From positions 1-40,466 of the forward strand of contig JAEUWI010000063.1 in NCBI GenBank assembly GCA_016791475.1: a stretch of 40,466 bases of DNA, written 5' to 3'. Positions within the stretch are counted from its first letter, which is position 1; every line of letters starts with the position of its first letter. Both the position numbers and the translations under genes were made by a program. Origin of the DNA: Candidatus Hydrogenedentota bacterium. GTDB taxonomy: Bacteria > Hydrogenedentota > Hydrogenedentia > Hydrogenedentales > JAEUWI01. Below, in pieces: positions 6,570 to 16,469 of the stretch. Below the pieces are notes generated by a model. The model made no database searches. It was not told where the DNA came from and was given only the letters and a program-made list of their open reading frames with translations.

Positions 6570-8033
6570 ATGGCAACAGGTAAGAGCAAAGCGAAGGCGT
6601 CCAAAGCGGTGGCGAGCAAGAAGAGCGCGCCCAGACCCGCCGGAAAAAGCGTGGCCAAGGCCACGGCCAAACCCAAAGCCGCCCCCGCCAAAGCGGTGAA
6701 GCCCACCCAGGCATCCAAGGCGCCATCGAAATCGGCCCCGTCGGGCAAGGCAGCCTCCAAATCGCCCGCCCCCAAGGCGAAGACGCCCCCTGCCCGTGTG
6801 GCCGCGAAATCCGCGCCGGTGAAAGCGGCAGCCCCGAAAGCCTCGCCATCGAAGGTGGTTCCGCCTAAGTCGGGCTCCAAGACCTCCACCGTGAAATCTG
6901 CCCCGGCGGCCCCCAAGGCGGCTCCGGAAAAACCGGCCGTGGCGAAGGCGGCCCCGTCAAAGGCGGTTCCCTCGGCTCCCGAAGCACCAAAGCCCGCCGT
7001 CGCCAAGGCCCCCACCACGCCCGCAGCCTCGTCGCGTGAAGCCAAAGTCTCTCGCGGAAGTGGGAAACTGCTTCCCCGGACCTTCCTGTTTGGACTGTCC
7101 GAAGCCATCAAGGCCGTCGTTGCGCCGATGGTGCAGCAGGTCAAGGGCCGCGACGTGGTGGACTCCGCCGTGAGCGGCGACGCGACCTTCGAAATAGATA
7201 AAGTGGCCGAGAAGGCGCTGCTGGCCTATCTCAAGGCCGAGCGCGCGCCCGTAGCGTACTATTCGGAAGATTCCGGCTATTCAACCTTCTCCAACGATCC
7301 GCCCCAGCATCTGCTGATCGTCGATCCTATCGACGGCACCCGTGCGGCCAAGAACGGCTTCGAGGCCTGTGTGGTTGCCATTGCCGCCACCAGCGTTATC
7401 GAACGACCCACCATGGCCGACGTGGAAAGCGCTTGTGTGATGGAAATCATGGGCGAGCGGACCTTTTACGCCGAGCGCGGCAAAGGGGCCCGAATTTATA
7501 CGCCCGATGGCAAGACCAGGAAGCCGAAACTGTCTGAAAATGTGAATCTGGAAACGATCGCCTGGTCCATGACCGTGCCGGCCCGTCCGGCGGCCCTGAT
7601 TTTCCCCACAGCCGCGCCGTTGATCGATCTTACAAGCCTCAAGGGCGGTTTTTTCGCCTGTAACAGCACCTCATACAGCCTGACGCGCCTTCTGACCAAT
7701 CAATTGGACGCGTGTGTGGATTTTGCCAGCCGCTACATGAAAGAGATTCCGGATCTGGTCCAGGATCAATTCATCAATGCGGGCCGCGGCACGGTACTCG
7801 GTATCGCACCCTACGACATGGCGGCGTCCCTGTTGATTGCCCAGGAGGCCGGTTGCATCGTTACCGACGCCTTCGGCGAACATTTCGACGACGTGTTGCT
7901 GCTGGACAGCTCCGAGCACAACCACCAGTCCATTATCGCGGCGTCCAATGCGGCCTTGCACGAGAAATTGCTCAGCATCTTCGACACGCGCATCAAGCAG
8001 TATGTTGCGGCCATGCACCGCGCCAAGGGCTGA
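6570..8033 (+). CDS. Inositol-monophosphatase-family protein with histone-H1-like N-terminal tail
   Basis: A 487-residue protein of two very different parts. Residues 1 to about 165 are almost only Lys, Ala, Pro and Ser in AKA-, PAK- and SKAP-like repeats, resembling the basic tails of histone H1-like bacterial proteins. From about residue 170 comes an inositol-monophosphatase/FBPase-superfamily domain. It shows the metal-binding Glu in SEDSG (E233), DPIDGT (252-257, two metal Asp) and YDMAASLLIAQEAG (D416), so the Mg2+-dependent phosphatase site looks intact. Substrates in this family include inositol phosphates, PAP, fructose-1,6-bisphosphate and histidinol phosphate; nothing here decides among them. 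AGGGG precedes the ATG by a few bases. The tail is strongly cationic and may bind DNA, RNA, polyphosphate or anionic polymers. The domain call is solid; the role of the tail is open. Confidence 0.85.
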   Translation: MATGKSKAKASKAVASKKSAPRPAGKSVAKATAKPKAAPAKAVKPTQASKAPSKSAPSGKAASKSPAPKAKTPPARVAAKSAPVKAAAPKASPSKVVPPKSGSKTSTVKSAPAAPKAAPEKPAVAKAAPSKAVPSAPEAPKPAVAKAPTTPAASSREAKVSRGSGKLLPRTFLFGLSEAIKAVVAPMVQQVKGRDVVDSAVSGDATFEIDKVAEKALLAYLKAERAPVAYYSEDSGYSTFSNDPPQHLLIVDPIDGTRAAKNGFEACVVAIAATSVIERPTMADVESACVMEIMGERTFYAERGKGARIYTPDGKTRKPKLSENVNLETIAWSMTVPARPAALIFPTAAPLIDLTSLKGGFFACNSTSYSLTRLLTNQLDACVDFASRYMKEIPDLVQDQFINAGRGTVLGIAPYDMAASLLIAQEAGCIVTDAFGEHFDDVLLLDSSEHNHQSIIAASNAALHEKLLSIFDTRIKQYVAAMHRAKG

Positions 8034-8161
8034 AGTCGGCGTTCGCGCCTGAGTTCGGTTTCGGATTTGTCGCGATCAGAGATCCGACGAAGCGTCGACG
8101 ACGGTGGCGTGTCGTTTTTCCCGGAGCGAATGGCTTCGAGCGGCGGCGGGAAAAGTAGTAA

Positions 8162-8947
8162 ATGTCCAGTGTGCAAGGGCCGCGCACCTTGCCAGCGAGA
8201 CTTTCGTTCATGCAGTCGGCAGGATCCATTACAGAAGCACCGGGCACGGTCCTCTTCACGCTGGACGATGTGTGCAAGGAATATCATATGGGGGAGGTGG
8301 TGGTGCCCGCCCTTCGCGGGGCCACCCTCACCATAGACCGGGGCGAGTTTCTGGTGATCCTCGGGCCGAGCGGTTCGGGCAAGAGCACACTGCTCAATAT
8401 TATCGGCGGCCTGGACGGTCCCACGCGGGGCTCCATACGCTTCGGCGGGGAAGATCTCGCCCAGTTCGACGAAAGCCAGCGTACCCAGTATCGCCGTCGT
8501 TACATCGGATTCGTCTTCCAGTTCTACAACCTCATGCCCAACCTGACGGCGGAGGAAAACGTGGAACTGGCCACCGAGATCTCCCTCGACCCCATGCCCG
8601 CGCGGGAGGCCCTCGATCTGGTGCAGCTCGGCCCGCGGCGCAACCACTTTCCCTCGCAGCTCTCCGGCGGCGAACAGCAACGGGTCGCCATTGCCCGTGC
8701 CGTGGCGAAGCGCCCCGAGATTCTGCTGTGCGACGAGCCCACGGGCGCCCTGGACATTGCCACCGGCAAAGTCGTGCTGGAGGCCCTGAGCGAGATTAAT
8801 CAGCGTATCCAGACGACCCTCATCATCATCACCCACAACGCGGCCATCGCCGAACTGGCGGATCGCGTTATCCAGATGCGGGACGGCCATGTGCAGTCCA
8901 TTGAGCGCAACGCGGTCCGGAAAACGGTGGATGACCTCGTGTGGTAA
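8162..8947 (+). CDS. ABC transporter ATP-binding protein (MacB/LolD type)
   Basis: A 261-residue nucleotide-binding subunit. It has Walker A GPSGSGKS (68-75), the Q-loop in [18 protein letters not shown], signature LSGGEQQR, Walker [13 protein letters not shown] and the H-loop in IIITHN. The [10 protein letters not shown] stretch and the neighbouring FtsX-like permease place it in the MacB/LolD/DevA group, which powers export or lipoprotein release rather than import. The first 30 residues or so extend beyond the usual start; ATG at 8210 is an alternative start, with 8162 favoured by GGGAAAAG upstream. It overlaps the permease gene by seven bases, so translation is probably coupled. With the permease and the HlyD-like protein downstream it forms a three-part efflux set. 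Confidence 0.95.
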   Translation: MSSVQGPRTLPARLSFMQSAGSITEAPGTVLFTLDDVCKEYHMGEVVVPALRGATLTIDRGEFLVILGPSGSGKSTLLNIIGGLDGPTRGSIRFGGEDLAQFDESQRTQYRRRYIGFVFQFYNLMPNLTAEENVELATEISLDPMPAREALDLVQLGPRRNHFPSQLSGGEQQRVAIARAVAKRPEILLCDEPTGALDIATGKVVLEALSEINQRIQTTLIIITHNAAIAELADRVIQMRDGHVQSIERNAVRKTVDDLVW

Positions 8948-11319
8948 TCAGGGCCTTCCATAAGAAGCTAATCCGGAGCATGCTGCTGGCGTGGCCCCAA
9001 TCGCTGGGCGTAGTGGCGGTGGTCATGTGCGGTATCGCGGCCTATATCTGTGTCTACTCCGCGTACCTCAATCTGAGCCTGACCCGCGACACCTACTATG
9101 CCCAGAATCGCTTCGCCGATTTCGAGATTCTCGTGGATCGCGCGCCTGAAACCGCCGTGTACAAGATTGAGGCCATTCCCGGCGTGCGCCAGGTGCGCAA
9201 GCGCATTGTGGAAGAGGTCAATGTCGATATTCCCGGTGTGGACGAGCCGCGCATCGGGCGGCTCATCTCCATGCCCCTGCCCCGGGTGCCGGTCATCAAC
9301 GACATGGTGTTGCTCGCCGGGCGCTACTTCGAACCCGGCGCCCAGAGCGAGACCGTCCTGAGCCAGCATTTCGCCCGTGCGAATGGATTGGAGATCGGGG
9401 ACCGCGTTCACATCTCCGTGGACAACAAGAAGTATTCCCTGCGCATCGTGGGCATTGGTGCATCGCCGGAGTACGTCTACATGATTCGAAACGTGCAGTC
9501 GCTGGTGCCCAGCCCGGAGGGCTTCGGGATCCTGTGGGTACCGGAAGACTTTGCGGAGACGGCCCTTGATTTGAAATCCGCCTGCAACAACATCGTAGGG
9601 CTCGTGGACGATCCTCATGACCTCGACGTGATCCTCGACGAGGCGGACAAGATCCTCGACCCCTACGGCGTATTTGCCAAAACGAAGCGGGAAAACCAGA
9701 TTTCGAATCGATTCATCTCCGACGAGATCAAGGGACTCGGGGTCTCGGCAAAGATTATTCCGACCTTGTTTCTGGGGATAGCCGCCCTCATCATTCTGAT
9801 TCTGCTTAACCGTATGGTGCGCACCGAGCGCACCCAGATCGGACTGATGAAGGCCTTCGGCTATTCCAACTGGGCCGTAGGTGTTCATTACATTGAATAC
9901 GGTATCGTCCTCGCGCTCGTCGGATGTGTCGGTGGCTTCCTCCTCGGCCAGTGGATGGCGGGGGGGATGATCCGGATCTACGTCCAGTTCTACCAGTTCC
10001 CCATTCTCGAATCCCGCGTGTACTGGGATGTGCTCGCCCGGTCCATGGGTATCACGCTCGTCTTCGCCACGCTCGGCGCGCTTACCGCGGCCATTCAGGC
10101 GGCCCGCATCCGGCCTGCGGAGTCCATGCGCGCCGAGGCCCCGCGCACCGTGAATAAGGTCTGGATCGAGCTGTTTCCTCCCCTCTGGCGCCGGGTGAGC
10201 TTCACCTGGAAAATGATCTTCCGCAACATCTCCCGCAATCGATTCCGCGCGGGCGTCAATCTTTTTGGCGTCGCCATTTCGCTCAGCCTCCTCCTCATGG
10301 GCTTTTTCATGACCGACTCCACCGAGTTCGGGATGAACTTTCAGTTCAGGGATGTGCAGCGGGACGACGTAAAGGTTAGTTTCCAGAAGGAACAGGGGAA
10401 GGACGCCCTGCTTGAGGCCAGCCGCTTTCCCCACGTCCGACGGGCGGAGGCTTTCCTGGAGTATCCTTTCGAGATCCGAACCGAATGGAGGAAGAAAGAC
10501 ATCATCGTAACCGGCGTGGCGGCCGACTCGGAAATGTTCAAGGTGATGAATTTCAAACGCGAGGCCTTTGCCCTGGGTGGGAACACCGTCGTGCTGGCGG
10601 ACGGTCTTGCGAAGGAACTGGCCGTGGAGCCCGGTGACACCATCGAGCTGGAACCCCTGCTGGGGCGCATCGATCGCACCTTCACGATTAACGTGCGCGC
10701 CGTGGCCCAGCAGTTTGTGGGGACGGGCGCTTATATGGATCTGCACGACCTCAGCCGCATGCTCGACGAGCCCTTTGCCCTCAACAGTGCCCTCTTGCGG
10801 ATCGAGGACGGGGGACGCCCCGCGCTGAACAAGCGCCTCAAAGAAATTGGCGGGATCGCGGCGGTCAGCTTCAACCAGGACGCCTACGATTCCATCAAGA
10901 AGACGATCGGCCAGAGCATGGCGATTACCAACACCATTCTCCTTTCCTTCGCCGCCGTGATCGCCTTTTCCATCATTTACAATATCACTGCCGTGTCGCT
11001 GTCTGAGCGGCAGCGGGAGCTTGCCTCGCTTCGGGTGCTGGGTTTTTCCTCCAGCGAGGCGGGTCGAATCATGTACCATGAGAACATCTTGATGGGCGTG
11101 CTCGGCATTTTCGCCGGGATTCCCATGGGGATAGGCATCTGCGCGCTCCTCGTGAAGGCCTACAGCAACGACATGTTTCGGCTGCCCTTTCACATCGACC
11201 GGAGCACCTACGCCACGGCGATCCTGCTGACCATGTCCTTCGTGCTGCTGGCGAATTTGGCGGTGCGCAGAAAGATCGAGCAACTGGATCTGGTGGAGGT
11301 GTTAAAGGAGCGGGAGTAA
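8941..11319 (+). CDS. ABC transporter permease, FtsX/MacB-like with two permease repeats
   Basis: A 792-residue inner-membrane protein with about eight transmembrane segments (near residues 20-42, 270-293, 311-338, 364-388, 436-458, 661-683, 711-738, 757-775). A large extracytoplasmic domain follows the first segment of each half. Both halves contain an FtsX-type region; the family features LIRTER-like turns ([19 protein letters not shown]) and [16 protein letters not shown], the coupling helices that contact the ATPase, are clear in each. This duplicated architecture resembles LolC/E-like or DevC-like exporters rather than the four-segment MacB. Translation starts at GTG 8941, overlapping the end of the ATPase gene by seven bases. 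It probably moves its cargo using the ATPase and the adaptor encoded after the repeat region; cargo is unknown. Confidence 0.93.
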   Translation: MVIRAFHKKLIRSMLLAWPQSLGVVAVVMCGIAAYICVYSAYLNLSLTRDTYYAQNRFADFEILVDRAPETAVYKIEAIPGVRQVRKRIVEEVNVDIPGVDEPRIGRLISMPLPRVPVINDMVLLAGRYFEPGAQSETVLSQHFARANGLEIGDRVHISVDNKKYSLRIVGIGASPEYVYMIRNVQSLVPSPEGFGILWVPEDFAETALDLKSACNNIVGLVDDPHDLDVILDEADKILDPYGVFAKTKRENQISNRFISDEIKGLGVSAKIIPTLFLGIAALIILILLNRMVRTERTQIGLMKAFGYSNWAVGVHYIEYGIVLALVGCVGGFLLGQWMAGGMIRIYVQFYQFPILESRVYWDVLARSMGITLVFATLGALTAAIQAARIRPAESMRAEAPRTVNKVWIELFPPLWRRVSFTWKMIFRNISRNRFRAGVNLFGVAISLSLLLMGFFMTDSTEFGMNFQFRDVQRDDVKVSFQKEQGKDALLEASRFPHVRRAEAFLEYPFEIRTEWRKKDIIVTGVAADSEMFKVMNFKREAFALGGNTVVLADGLAKELAVEPGDTIELEPLLGRIDRTFTINVRAVAQQFVGTGAYMDLHDLSRMLDEPFALNSALLRIEDGGRPALNKRLKEIGGIAAVSFNQDAYDSIKKTIGQSMAITNTILLSFAAVIAFSIIYNITAVSLSERQRELASLRVLGFSSSEAGRIMYHENILMGVLGIFAGIPMGIGICALLVKAYSNDMFRLPFHIDRSTYATAILLTMSFVLLANLAVRRKIEQLDLVEVLKERE

Positions 11320-11386
11320 GGACGGAAGGAAAAGTTGAACCACGAATAGACCTGGAGCGGCCTCCGACCGCAACACCAAAGAGCTA

Positions 11387-11672
11387 AACCGCAAATTTAC
11401 GCAAATTAGCGCAAATTGTTTCTTCAAACGGAAGGAAACGGCCTTTAACCGCGAATGAACGCGAATAGACGCGAATTTTTCAACTGTGTGTAGGACGTGC
11501 AAGTCAGCAACCAGAATGAATTGAACGAACATGTTTAGTGAACTGCGGAAAGGACCATTCATATGTATGAAGGACAACTGGATATTCGCGTCCATTTGCG
11601 TTCATTCGCGGTTCAGCGCTCTTCCTTCTTTCCCATCAAAGTATTTGCGTGAATTTGCGTAAATTTGCGGTT
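11387..11672. repeat. Nested palindromic repeat element (copy 1)
   Basis: Two pairs of inverted arms of about 30 bases lie one inside the other. The outer arms are 11387-11417 and 11643-11672, of AACCGCAAATTTACGCAAAT type. The inner arms are 11447-11477 and 11584-11613, of AACCGCGAATGAACGCGAAT type. All arms share the period-10 motif GCGAATNNAC or its A-rich variant GCAAATTTAC. The element fills most of the 460-base gap between permease and adaptor genes (11320-11779), where no gene is visible. A related single-pair element lies at 28270-28518. No transposase is present. As RNA it could form a long cruciform-like hairpin. Confidence 0.8.
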
Positions 11673-11779
11673 CACTTCCTCTTGATTGCGGCCAACGACC
11701 GTGGTTGAGTCTGTTCACGAATTTGCAGAGACTGAATTGAAATCCGCATTCTTGATTCCCATGGATACCGCATAAACCT

Positions 11780-13108
11780 ATGACTATCAGCAGAAAGAAA
11801 ATCATCGGCACGGCCATCGTCGCCGTTCTTCTTGGATTCGCCGTGCTTTCCATGCGGCCCCAGCCGGCATTGGTCGAAATCGGCAAGCCGGAAAAGCGGG
11901 CGGTGCGCGAGTACATCACGGAAGAGGCCAAGACTCGCCTTCGCGATGAGTACACGGTGGATATGCCGCTCTCGGGCACCTTGAAGCGCATGGGCCTTGA
12001 GGTGGGAGATGTGGTGGAGGTGGGCGCCATCCTTGCGGAGATAGACACCTTCGATCTGGAGCACAAGATCCGAGCCGCGGAGTTCCTGATTCAGCAATCG
12101 CAGTTTCAGATTGACGGATTGGCCAGCGGCAAGCCGAAAAAGGAAGATACGGATACGGCCTCGGTACGTATCAAGGAAATGTCGGATCAACTTCAAATAG
12201 CCGAAACGCAGCACCGCGTCGCGGGCATTGAATCCGAGCAGGCTCGACGGGAGTACGAGCGCGTCAAGAAGCTCGTTGAAGAGGGCGTCGCCGCCCAGAG
12301 CCTGCTTGACGATGCCCAGCGCACCCACGAGGGACTGCTGGAGCAGGTGGATCGGGCCCAGCTCGCCGTGGCCGCCGCCCGAAAGAATGTCGAGATCGCC
12401 CAGTTGGCGGCGAGCCGCGTGGCGTCGTCCATGGACGACAACGAGTACATGCGTCAGGTCTATGGTGCGGAAATTCAGCGTCTGGAAGCGGAGCTGGCGA
12501 TTTTACAGAGCGACTTCAAGAAAGCCATGATCTGCGCGCCCGTGTCCGGTCCAGTGCTGGAAAAATACATTGAGAATACGCGGGTGCTGGCGGCGGGCAC
12601 ACCGATCATGAAGCTTGGCGACCTCGGCACCATGGAGATCGAAAGCGATGTCCTTTCTGAGGAGGTTGTCGCAGTGACGCCGGGCGATGCGGTGGAACTC
12701 ATCGGAAAGGCCCTGGGCGAGGCGCCCGTCCTGGGCAAGGTGGACCGAATCTACCCCTCCGCCTTTCAAAAGATATCATCGCTGGGCATCGAGCAGCAGC
12801 GGGTCAAGACCATCATCGCCTTCGACAATTCCGCACTCCAACTCCGCGCGGGCACTCGCTTGGATGTCCGCATTATCACCGACGAAACGACCGATGCCAT
12901 TGCCGTGCCGGAACGTTCGGTATTTCGCCGCGAGGGGGAGTGGTACGTCTTTGTCGTGGACGGTGGCAGCGCGGAATTGCGCAAGGTAACGGTCGGCCTG
13001 AAGAACGACACCTGGGCGGCCATCACCAGCGGATTGGAATTGGAGGAAGCTATCATTCTCGATCCCAAGAACGACCTCGAGCCCGGCAGCCGCGTCGCAG
13101 CGCGGTAG
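11780..13108 (+). CDS. HlyD-like periplasmic adaptor (membrane fusion protein) of an efflux system
   Basis: A 442-residue membrane-fusion protein. An N-terminal membrane anchor (about residues 8-26) follows the basic start TISRKK. A lipoyl half-motif (DMPLSGTLKRMGLEVGDVVEVGAILAEID) comes next, then a long alpha-helical hairpin (about 90-240, rich in Glu, Gln, Lys and Ala). The second lipoyl half (APVSGPVLEKYIENTRVLAAGTPIMKLGDL) and beta-barrel/membrane-proximal domains complete it, ending with a DLEPGSRVAAR segment typical of RND/MacA-type adaptors. It would bridge the inner-membrane ABC exporter to an outer-membrane channel; no TolC-like gene is in the window. It lies 460 bases after the permease, beyond the palindromic repeat, and may rely on its own promoter or on read-through. 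Confidence 0.93.
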   Translation: MTISRKKIIGTAIVAVLLGFAVLSMRPQPALVEIGKPEKRAVREYITEEAKTRLRDEYTVDMPLSGTLKRMGLEVGDVVEVGAILAEIDTFDLEHKIRAAEFLIQQSQFQIDGLASGKPKKEDTDTASVRIKEMSDQLQIAETQHRVAGIESEQARREYERVKKLVEEGVAAQSLLDDAQRTHEGLLEQVDRAQLAVAAARKNVEIAQLAASRVASSMDDNEYMRQVYGAEIQRLEAELAILQSDFKKAMICAPVSGPVLEKYIENTRVLAAGTPIMKLGDLGTMEIESDVLSEEVVAVTPGDAVELIGKALGEAPVLGKVDRIYPSAFQKISSLGIEQQRVKTIIAFDNSALQLRAGTRLDVRIITDETTDAIAVPERSVFRREGEWYVFVVDGGSAELRKVTVGLKNDTWAAITSGLELEEAIILDPKNDLEPGSRVAAR

Positions 13109-13436
13109 GGACGTACCGCCGCACGGGCACCCGGCGGGAACTGGCGTGACCATGGGAGATCCGGAGTGACAAAGGCCTATTGCGGGTGCCGCCTCAATTC
13201 GGCCTCAGCCCGTTTGGGGTACGCTGAGAGCAGTTTCCTATAGGCATACCGCGAAGCATCCAATCCGGCTTGTGCACCCGGCATCTTTGTGTCGATTCTT
13301 CAAAAGGCTAATCCCGGTCGCCTTCATTATGCTGGACTATCGCGTCCCAGGGCACCCAAACGAGCGTTGCTCGATTGAGGTGGCACCCGGAGTGGCTCGA
13401 ATTATCGGTTGGAGTGTGCGCGTGTCCCTCCCCTCC
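13109..13436. other. Intergenic region between convergent genes
   Basis: About 330 bases between the ends of the adaptor gene and the GH20-like gene. Short inverted repeats occur (CCGCCG/CGGCGG near 13118-13139; CTCAGC/GCTGAG near 13205-13230), but no T-run marks a classical terminator. No gene is recognised. Confidence 0.4.
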
Positions 13437-16325
13437 TTACGGAAAGCGCAGCACACCCCATTGCAGATCGGGTTGCGCGCCATAGCCGTGGGCCCAGGCG
13501 CTCCGCTCTTCACCGGCACCGTGGCGGTTGCGCACGATATTGATGGGCAGGCTGGTTCCACGCTTCGGATTGCCGACCAATCCAATCGGAATTCGGAAGA
13601 GGGCATTCCATCCGGTCCCGGTTTTCGCCGCCACCACTTCCCAGTCGCCGTCCCAGCCGACATCATTCGCCTCGCTGTCGTACTGGGTGCCCAGCGGACT
13701 GGCGACAAGCCGAAGAGGCAGCTCGCCCTCGGGCTGAAGCCAGATCTCCACGCTTTCCTGTTGCCACAAGGGGGCATCCCGTTGCGCGAGGTCCGCGATC
13801 ATGGCCGCAGGATCATGGTCGTTCGCCTGAATCGCGATGTACAGATCGCTTCGCGTGCGCGTTACCCGGACCGCCGTGGGTGACGAAGCAAAGCGGGGCC
13901 TGTCCGTATTGAGAAAGGCGCCCGCCTGTGCCTTCAGCGCCCAGGGACGTCCCTCGAAGGAGGCAGCCATGGCTGGCGTGATGGTGGCATAGCCGCACTC
14001 CATCTCCGCCGCGGGCTTATCCCCAAAGAGGCGCACTTCTTTCAGCATTGGTATGTCCTGTGCCGCGCTGAGGGTCAGCTTCAGGGTGGGGTGGACAGGG
14101 GGGGGTGAGAGTAGCCAGGCGCCCTTGGCCCCGGCGAGCCCGGAACCGGCCAGCGTTTGAAGTTCTTCGAAGTTCGCGCCGTCGTGGCTACCCGAGAGGC
14201 GGGCGGAAGCCAGGTTTACGCCGTCGATATCCAGACGCCGCGCGTGGGCCTGCCCGGACAAGAGGGGAAGAGTGGCCGTGGTCTCGGTCGGGCTTTCGGT
14301 GAGGACGGGTCGCACCGGAATCTCAAATTGCGGGTGTTCGGGGCGATCGGCGCGATAGTAGCGGAGATCCTCCAGGAAGAGTTCGGTCGGCGACACAAAT
14401 TCCTGGTGTGATGTGATACGTTCCAAGAGTTGATCATAGCGCGCAGCATCGGGTAGTGGATCGCTCGCGCGGACCTGCGCCACCAATGTAGCCAGGGATT
14501 GGAGGGATGTCTCGCTTCCTGTTTGTGCGAAGCGCTCTTCCAGGAGCAGATAGTCCGTCAGCAGGGCCACCAGACCGCGGGCCAACTCGTAGCCCGCCTG
14601 GTCGGCGGCGACAACATCGGGATTGCTCGAACAGAGGGCGTCGAATCGCTGGCGGGCATCGATTGGGCTACCGCCACGCAAAGTCTGATCGTTCAGGTAT
14701 TCCACCAGAGCGGCGCGGACCGCGCCGTGGTCGGGCCTGTCCAGGGTGGCGTCAAAATGCCGATTGAGCAGCCGCGCCCAGATCGAGCTTCGGTCCGGAC
14801 CTGACCAGGCGGCATCCAGCACCGCACCGGCTTCTTCGGGCACGCCCGAAAGGGCGATCATCCCACCGCGCTGGAGCCCCTTCGCCACCAGCCACTGTTC
14901 CATCGTCTGCGCGGCGGCCGCACTTCCGTCCAGTGCAACGATCAGCGGGGCGGAGGCGGAGGCCAGAATCTGCTCGAAGCGATCAGTCGCCTCGCCGGGC
15001 GTGTCGGCGTGGACTCGCGCGATCCGCGTAATCTGGTCCGGGACCGGCGCCGCTTCGAGGCCGTAGACTCCCGCACCCTGGCCGGGCGTCAGGAGATTTG
15101 ACCACATCAAGATCTTCACGTCACCGTCGATCTCCTTAATCATCCCCGCCATAAGCCCGAGTGACTGGGCGAAGGCATCGGCGTGGCTGAGGTTGCGGGC
15201 CTCGGATCGCGTGTCCTGGTTCATCCGCCCGATGGCCCCGTGGTCGAGGTGGATATAGCGCGGCTTCAGTTCCGTGATGAGCCGCTCCAACGCCGTGCGA
15301 AGCCAGGCGCGGCTCTCCGGGGCCGCGAAGCACAGGGAGGAAGAATCTTCGGTGGCCACGTTGTAGCGCAGTTCTACCTCCGCGCCGTCGGGGATGGCGC
15401 CGCCCGGCTGGCGTTGAATCCGCCAGTGGGGTCGCTCGGCCACAAAGGGCGCCACAAGGGGCTGGGCCTCCAGGGTGTAGTCCCGCTCATAGATACACGG
15501 CACGCCGCTGATGGAAACCTGGACGGTCTCTGGATGTTCCGCGATGATGTTGGGATAGCGGAGGTCCATCCACTCCGAACCGCGCAGGGTGAGTCGCTCG
15601 GTGACGGCCCGGCCTTCGATCATGAGGGGGTGTTCGCGCAATACCGATTCCATGCCGCGCAGGGTGGAGAAGACGGGCACCGGTTCGAGGTAATTCTCCC
15701 GCGCCATTTCAAAAACTCGGCGCCACGAGTCGGCCTTTACGCCCGACAGGTCGTGAAAGTCGTCGGACTCCAGGTACACGTGGGTGCATTTCAGCGCGGC
15801 GAGGGCCACCACATCTTCCTCGGTGGGCATGGATGTCAGCCAGGCCCCCCGCACAGACAATTCGGGCCAGTCCCGCAGATCCAGGTGGGGAAGGTTTGCG
15901 TCGTACTGGTCGGCAAGCCCCGCCAGCGCATGGAGGCCGTACCACGCGCCGCGCAGGCCGCCGCCGAGCACGACGATGCCCTCTTTCTCCACTACGATGC
16001 GGTAGCCTTCCTCACCGAGGGCGCTCGACCCTTCGAGGTAGCGCTTGAATTTCCGCTTCGCCAGCGCACCGGGATGGGCCGCCGTGCCCACGAAAATCCC
16101 CTCCGGAAGGCGGTCGGAGAGGGACGCGGGGGACATGAGCGGCGGGGCGTCGAGGGCCTCGCGAAGGGGTTTCGCGAATGCCGCTTCGTCCATCAACTCA
16201 TCGGCGAGGATAACTGGCGTCTCGGCCTTTAGATAGAAGTGCCGCTTGTCCTCGACGGTCAGCTCACGCGGCGCCGCTGAAATACACGTTGCCGCGATCA
16301 GTGCCGCAGATGCCCATGCCCACAT
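13437..16325 (-). CDS. Secreted GH20-like protein with C-terminal CBM9-type domain; catalytic pair apparently missing
   Basis: A 962-residue exported protein. Residues 1-17 are a signal peptide ending before APRELT. A GH20b-like alpha/beta domain follows (about 30-140, ending GGGLRGAWYGLHALAGL). Then comes a TIM barrel similar to family-20 beta-N-acetylhexosaminidases (RDWPELSVRGAWLTSMPTEEDV and KPRYIHLDHGAIGRMNQDTRS). In active GH20 enzymes the latter reads like HIGHDE, with the Asp-Glu pair that performs catalysis; here the pair is Gly-Ala (codons at 15234-15239). The last 150 residues or so look like a CBM9/DOMON-type beta sandwich (LYIAIQANDHDP, ESVEIWLQPEGE, GTGWNALFRIPIGLVG). ATG 16325 is chosen for its GGGAGGAAG site. 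It may bind rather than cleave glycans. Superfamily call moderate, inactivity inferred. Confidence 0.75.
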   Translation of the reverse strand: MWAWASAALIAATCISAAPRELTVEDKRHFYLKAETPVILADELMDEAAFAKPLREALDAPPLMSPASLSDRLPEGIFVGTAAHPGALAKRKFKRYLEGSSALGEEGYRIVVEKEGIVVLGGGLRGAWYGLHALAGLADQYDANLPHLDLRDWPELSVRGAWLTSMPTEEDVVALAALKCTHVYLESDDFHDLSGVKADSWRRVFEMARENYLEPVPVFSTLRGMESVLREHPLMIEGRAVTERLTLRGSEWMDLRYPNIIAEHPETVQVSISGVPCIYERDYTLEAQPLVAPFVAERPHWRIQRQPGGAIPDGAEVELRYNVATEDSSSLCFAAPESRAWLRTALERLITELKPRYIHLDHGAIGRMNQDTRSEARNLSHADAFAQSLGLMAGMIKEIDGDVKILMWSNLLTPGQGAGVYGLEAAPVPDQITRIARVHADTPGEATDRFEQILASASAPLIVALDGSAAAAQTMEQWLVAKGLQRGGMIALSGVPEEAGAVLDAAWSGPDRSSIWARLLNRHFDATLDRPDHGAVRAALVEYLNDQTLRGGSPIDARQRFDALCSSNPDVVAADQAGYELARGLVALLTDYLLLEERFAQTGSETSLQSLATLVAQVRASDPLPDAARYDQLLERITSHQEFVSPTELFLEDLRYYRADRPEHPQFEIPVRPVLTESPTETTATLPLLSGQAHARRLDIDGVNLASARLSGSHDGANFEELQTLAGSGLAGAKGAWLLSPPPVHPTLKLTLSAAQDIPMLKEVRLFGDKPAAEMECGYATITPAMAASFEGRPWALKAQAGAFLNTDRPRFASSPTAVRVTRTRSDLYIAIQANDHDPAAMIADLAQRDAPLWQQESVEIWLQPEGELPLRLVASPLGTQYDSEANDVGWDGDWEVVAAKTGTGWNALFRIPIGLVGNPKRGTSLPINIVRNRHGAGEERSAWAHGYGAQPDLQWGVLRFP

Positions 16326-16397
16326 GCGTTCTTCCTCCCTTGAAAGTGATTTCTCGGCGTGCTCGGGCAATTTAAATCTGGTTGCAGAGACATCAGA

Positions 16398-16454
16398 GAC
16401 GACAGCGACAACAGAAACCGTATTTTAGCATTGGTCGCTGCTGTCCCTGTCGTC
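16398..16454. repeat. Imperfect inverted repeat after the xse-ispA operon
   Basis: Arms 16398-16414 (GACGACAGCGACAACAG) and 16438-16454 pair with two mismatches around a 23-base loop, just downstream of ispA on the minus strand. It may help end transcription, but no strong T-run follows. Confidence 0.4.
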
Positions 16455-16469
16455 CCTGCTGCTATCCGC

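Noticed and set aside
6158-7144. Minus-strand open frame of 328 codons over the intergenic region and H1-like tail
   Set aside because: Its N-terminal half is a Gly/Ala/Phe repeat that is simply the complement of the Lys/Ala/Pro tail; no family similarity or ribosome site.
8968-11283. Open frame of 771 codons on the minus strand
   Set aside because: Antisense shadow of the ABC permease, whose motifs and membrane segments are clear; the minus translation shows no domain.
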